DNA from: Branchiostoma floridae
Lineage: Eukaryota > Chordata > Leptocardii > Amphioxiformes > Branchiostomatidae
Direction of reading: 5' to 3'
NCBI RefSeq assembly: GCF_000003815.2
Contig: NC_049983.1
Location: 12,663,481-12,727,480, forward strand
DNA: 64,000 nucleotides
Position 1 is the first letter of the stretch. Every line of letters begins with the position of its first letter. Shown piece after piece: positions 59,018 to 64,000 of the stretch. The notes beneath the pieces are model-generated. The model was not told the DNA's origin. It saw nothing but the letters and a program-made list of their open reading frames with translations, and ran no database searches. Both the position numbers and the translations under genes were made by a program.

Positions 59018-62000
59018 GTATGGGCATGTTTTTATTCCCAGTACAGTGTTTGCTTACTCCTTTGCTGCAATATGACTGATACTGAGATCACTGGCAGATG
59101 ATTTTTTAAATGTCAGTCGGCTATAACGGTTTTCAAGCATATATGGTATATTAGAAAAGATGCTTAGAATAATGTCATTGAAATCAAACTAACGACGTTA
59201 TCTAATTGGGATCAAAGAACCTCTCAATACACATTTCTTTCCAGAAAAAAAAATTGATATTGAAAGGAAGCTATTTGCTTTGATGATCTGAAAACTCTTC
59301 ATGCAAGCTCCTTACGTCTCTATTAACAATACATGTCAATGGCTTTATTCTTGCTTGCATGGGGTTGCAGATGATAGAGATGCCCTTCTGATGTCTTTAT
59401 TGAGAGTCAGTCATCAGAATAAAATGCTACTGTTTGGCGCTCTCTGATTCCTAGCAGTGTTTTTGTTTGTCGGTAACAACCAACAAAGTTACAGAGGGCG
59501 GAAACCTCAGCGGGCCCTTAGATGACAGAGTTTAGGGACAACACTGCAAATTAATGTTTTCCACCAGAATAAGCACATCACTTCTACTCCAGTGGTTCCG
59601 AAGGGTTCAAAAGTTTTGGGGCGGCTTGGGAAATACTTAGGGAATGCTGGATGGTGATCAAGCCCGCCTGTCCCTAATCAGTGTAGATAATCGTGAATGG
59701 TTTTTCACAAAGAAATCAAAGGCACTACAGGGTAGGAGAGAGACATCAGAGGCCTGCTTTGATGTCTGTCAAGTGAAATAATCATAATTGAAACTATTGT
59801 TGTTGCTTTTTTTTGCGGACTTGATAGAAACACCTCTTTGGGAATCGCAGCTGCTTCAAAGCAATGGGAGAACTAAATAAATAGGCTACTGATGTTTTCA
59901 CCAGCAGTTTGTTGCATTATTTAAAGACTCTATTTTGTCAGATATTTGTTCCATATTGAAATATCAACAGGGTAGGATTTTGGCATGTTTGTACCTTTGT
60001 GCAACACATATTGGAACCTTCTTGCAGGCTCATTGCATTGTAAAAAATCACAGCACAGCTTTATCATTTTGATAAGTCTTTATCACTGATGTTAGTTTTG
60101 TGACTTTCTGGGGATTGTTTACCAGTATACAAAGGAGTTGTTTTGAACTAACCTACTGTTTGACTCATGCATTGCCTTTCAAAATGGTCTGTAGCACAGG
60201 AGGGGGTAAGTATACAGGCAGTCTACAAGAAAAGGCCATAAATAGTTGAGGTTATGATATTTGAAGATATTGGCTTTGCCTTTTTTCTGCCGATTGCCTT
60301 ATCTTTGGCAAACTGTCCTTGGGACGTTGAGTTATGTTGGTCCTTTTGTACCCGGCGATGTTGTTGTGTGCTGCCATTATTGGCAGGGTATTTTATAGCT
60401 GCCACTTTTATTGCTTCCCTTTCAGTTCTTAAGCAAACTAATTACATAGCTCGTTTGCAAGAATTGTGAAGGTGTCCTCCTGTATCAAAACAGAGTTTCA
60501 TTTAATGTGACTTTATTGGACAGCCTTTGTCACATCGCTACACTGATTTGGTTGTGTGTACATTACAGTGTTCTTTCCCACTATGGCATGGAACTGACTC
60601 AACTGAGTCACTTCTAACAGACAGGATATGGGGATTCCGTCATCTCTCTGCCTCTCTAGGTCGGGAAAAGAGGGGGAAATTTTGTTTGTGCACCTGCATG
60701 CTGGAGCCAGTTGTTGTGGTCCAAGTATATCTTACCTTGTACAAGGACAAGATAATCCCCTGAAAAAAAGAAAATCTGTCTCAAGTGAAGTCATAGGTAC
60801 GTGTTGGATTGTAGCAGGTCTGTAAAAAGTGTTCTTTTTGAAACTTCAAAGCAGTTGGAAGTTAATTCCCTTTGAATGGTTTTGTAAACTTTTAGAGTGA
60901 ATTCTGCTTATATTTTGTTCAAAACATTTTGTATCTAGGTCAGATTAGCGTTTTTCTCGCAGAGACTTTTATACCTTGTTTATAAAGTTACAAGAGTTTC
61001 CTTCCTGTTTTGAACATCAAACAACTCACTGTGATTCTTAAAAGGAAATGAATGAGATCCTGCTCTTTTATGTTTTGGTTCTTTTCTTCCCACCTCCTAA
61101 AGTGGCCTGTTTGCCAGCCCCCGTCTCCGTTTGAAGTGCCCGCTCGAAGGCGGTCGTTGGAAATAGAGAGTGACCATTAAAGACAAACTAATGGTACACT
61201 TTGTCAATAGCCACCATTTGATCTCTTCATCCCGTCAATGGATGCTCAGCTCACACCTAGCAGTGGTTGGCAGCATGGAATGAAATGCTCATTGCTAATG
61301 ACTTGCGATCAAGGCAACCATAAGTCTCTAGGGTTGCCAGCTTGATTACATCTTTTCTCAAACATTCTTGGGTGTAACCTTTGATGTTGGGGCCCTAATT
61401 TTGTCTCGTAATGGATTAAAGAGGGAAACAGATTACAGACAATAATTCCTTGGTGTTGTAATCAACTTTCAGAAAGTTATAGACCAGTTTCGAAAAAGCA
61501 GTGGTGGAAATTGTATTTGCCACTGTTACTCTTTTGACAAAGGTCCACAAACTTACTTTGGACACTTCTGGCTGTAAAGAGAGTGCTGAATTATTAAAGA
61601 AGAAACATTATGTTAAGTTGCCGAGATTGGGTCCTGACAGATGGTTGGAATGCCCTTGCTCACACAGGGGAGTGAGTTAAGTATAGGACAGCACGTATTG
61701 AACGGGGCGGGCACAGCTGTTTGAATGTGGAAAGAAGAAAAGGGAGCTCCTTTCATGACCTTTTAAGAGAAGAACAAACATTGCAGCATCAATAGATTAC
61801 CTCTCGGAACAGCCCTATAGTTACTAGGGACAGCAGGACAGCCTGGAGAGGGATTAGGGCATGCCTGTGGCATCCGCTGTCACGAGGAAAGGCTCAGGTG
61901 GGCTAAAGACCATCAATGTTTGATGTCCATCTATCTCCCACACTACCGTCATCAGACGGTCTCACCAAAGCAAACACACAGAGAGTGGCGGCCATCTATC

Positions 62001-63495
62001 GGACTCCCTTGTGAGAGGCCATCAGGTGGAGACAGAAAATCGGGGCCATATCAGGACAGAGTGGCATTACGGGGTTCTGACTCGTTAATTCCAGGATGAC
62101 TTTTCTAGCGAGCCTGGCGCGACATGTCCTCCATCCCCTCTTCATGGCGCCGTGGTTGGGAGAAGTCATCCATGCAGGATGTCAGGAGTGGCGTAGCTTT
62201 TGTACGATGTAGACTTTCTGGTTTTGGTCCAGCGTAATCCCATGTTTGCAAGTAGCGACTAATTTTGAGTAGGCCACGTACTGTCTGCAACTGGTATCAG
62301 CAAGTGAAAAAGCTTCCACACTCAGGCGTTTTACTTGAAAGTGGTTTTAAAATTCTTTGTGTAATCAATGTCACGGAAACGAGCAATTTGTAAGGGGCAT
62401 GCGAGAGTAGCAAGTGATATGTTCAGAACTCCTTTTTTTCCTTCTTTTTCATTTTAGAACTTTTAAAAATTTATTCTACAAGTTGAAGGAATTTGAGATA
62501 TTCCCTTGATGATTACAGTCAAGGTTTATTGTACACTGGTGTTACTGAAAAATTTTTAACAGTTAAACATTCAAGGTACTTAGATTAGTTTACTTGCCTT
62601 TGGTGCAAGACGAAATGTCTGCCCTCAGACAAAGATGGAAAGAGACAGCAAACAACTCACCTGTTTGGTCAGATTAAGGTGCTGAATGATTGTTTACAAG
62701 GTGAGTAAGTATCTGATTTATTGCCACCTTGACATGACAGGTAAAACATTGGTTATTACCTGATTGGTGGACCTTGGCCGGATTTAGGGACACATCTAAG
62801 TACCCTATGTGCACGTTCTCTGACGTTGACCTGATGTACACACATGTAATGCTATTCATTCCACAAGTTAATGATGAGACATCATACAAAGGTGGTTGTT
62901 GATTTATTGTATTGAAATTTCTCCAGTGTATAAAGATTTGATAGACTGATATAATGCTTGACACCTTTTCATTACATTGTCGTACTTGTTGGTAAATCGT
63001 GTCGTAAAGCAGTTCAGCCTGGTATTGTCCACTAGAGGACATTGACCCCAAATAGCGCCAGGTTGGTTTACATTACAGCTGTTTACCAGGTTGCAGGTAG
63101 CGTGACATGTGAGTAAGGATAGACAGTGCATAGCTTGTCTGCTGGTGACCTATGGAATGAGTACCAGGTTACGCTGGGTCCCATTTAGGCTGCATCAAGG
63201 CTGAAGGGACCATATGAGATGGCCTGGCACCTGATCTGGGCTGGGACTTCATTTGCAACTGGTGACCTATGGATGGGAATTGTAAGGGGGATGACATAAT
63301 CCTGTGGTACAAAGAAACAATTCTGTACACCAAGGTTGTGAAACCATATCTAATCCTTCCCGACCTTCCATTCTTCCTTCCTCCCCCTCACATTTCCTTC
63401 CTCCTTCTCTTTGCAGCTTTTGCTTTTGCCTCTTCTTTTCCTCACTCAATCCTATCCATTTCTCCATCCTATGTTCCCTTGATTTCTCATTGTAG
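59018..63495. other. PDZRN intron, continued
   Basis: No supported exon. Open frames such as 60254-60469 and 62674-63051 have neither domains nor splice context. Confidence 0.6.
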
Positions 63496-63746
63496 AATTT
63501 CTCAGTTCTTCTTTTCCCATCTCACTGACTTTTTATGTTCCATACTGCTGTTGTCTCTCCTCTCTGGTGTAATCCCTGTAATCCTGTATGGTCTGTTGGT
63601 AGTGTACTTCCCGAGACTGTGGAAACATTTACATAGAGGGGACGATGAAGTCACCAAGACGTTCTGGTCAGTGATAAGTAGAGTCTTCTGGCCATTCCGA
63701 GAAAAAGGTGGGAAGCAATTTAGCAATGTACCTACAGCTTCTCAGG
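63496..63746 (+). CDS. Candidate exon encoding a membrane segment
   Basis: After a long pyrimidine tract ending CATTGTAG (63488-63495), an open frame reads SHLTDFLCSILLLSLLSGVI, then PVILYGLLVVYFPRLWKHLH, and a charged/aromatic tail with TKTFWSVISRVFWPF and KQFSNVPTASQ before CAG|GTGACT at 63746-63747. The first part is a good transmembrane helix followed by basic residues. Another donor, GAAAAAG|GTGGGA, lies about 36 bases earlier. It has the look of real coding sequence but I recognise no family. It could be an alternative PDZRN exon, an unrelated gene in the intron, or chance. Confidence 0.3.
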
Positions 63747-64000
63747 TGACTACCTGTGTGTGATTCAATTGACACTTAAACAAAACCAGTACAGAACACC
63801 CCAATAAAAAGATAAAGCCCCCCCCCCCCCCTCCAGGATAGAATGCAAAGTTTTTGATAGCTCTAAGCTGAATAGAACTGTTTGTCTGCATTCAAAATGA
63901 CACCCCAAGGACGTTGGTTTTGACAAAAATGTTAATTTGTTTACCTGGATATTGAGCTCAGTGTTCTTGCTGGCATCTAGCCAAAACTTATCTAAGAAGT
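63747..64000. other. Window end, intronic, with a poly-C run
   Basis: AT-rich sequence with a 12-base C run near 63820-63831. No exon seen. Confidence 0.6.

Noticed and set aside
1-64000. tRNA, rRNA or other structured RNA genes
   Set aside because: No A/B-box pairs with a cloverleaf, and no rRNA or snRNA core sequences, were recognised by eye on either strand.

Overview
This is eukaryotic nuclear DNA, most likely from a cephalochordate (amphioxus, Branchiostoma). The clues are a PDZRN3/4-type E3 ligase gene with a chordate-like exon layout, a mosaic EGF/C-type-lectin gene built from phase-1 exons, short secreted Cys/Thr-rich genes in tandem, and very dense, diverse mobile DNA. The species is an inference. 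All gene models below are spliced by eye (GT/AG sites plus phase continuity); there is no transcript evidence. Runs of N at 2515-2781, 3579-4036, 15224-15323 and 37906-38005 are assembly gaps.

Layout. 281-7121 is a giant inverted-repeat (foldback) element. Its arms end in unique sequence and are filled with 180-195 bp tandem repeats, many of which carry the palindrome TGACGTCA; the centre is broken by two gaps. 7.4-9.5 kb holds the last two exons of a small secreted-protein gene (copy 1) whose promoter and first exon appear to be missing. 11350-19484 (minus strand) is a complete 13-exon gene for a 598-residue secreted protein: signal peptide, an orphan 8-Cys domain, five EGFs, a C-type lectin-like domain, two EGFs and two short Cys-rich tails. 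19.5-26.4 kb is a transposon graveyard: a mariner derivative nested in a hairpin MITE, LINE tails and 160-bp satellite-like repeats.

26.4-35.2 kb contains three complete copies (2, 3 and 4) of the small secreted family, head to tail on the plus strand. Each has three exons: signal peptide; Thr/Pro-rich stalk with Cys module(s); conserved C-terminal Cys domain. They share a promoter-proximal block. Copy 4 has amplified its Cys module to four. Copy 3 carries a LINE insertion in intron 1 for which copy 4 supplies the empty site. This array, which I cannot assign to a known family, is the best candidate for an undescribed system. Its products look like short secreted mucins, perhaps mucosal or barrier proteins.

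35.3-39.9 kb is mostly non-coding and has one short hairpin MITE. From 39965 to the end of the window lies the 5' half of a PDZRN3/4 orthologue on the plus strand: RING and TRAF-type zinc fingers in exon 1, then two exons of PDZ1. Very long introns follow and contain MITEs. A TATA-driven alternative first exon sits at 58991-59017, which would give a short isoform like those of vertebrate PDZRN genes. A possible membrane-anchor exon lies near 63.5 kb. The remaining PDZRN exons must lie beyond 64000.
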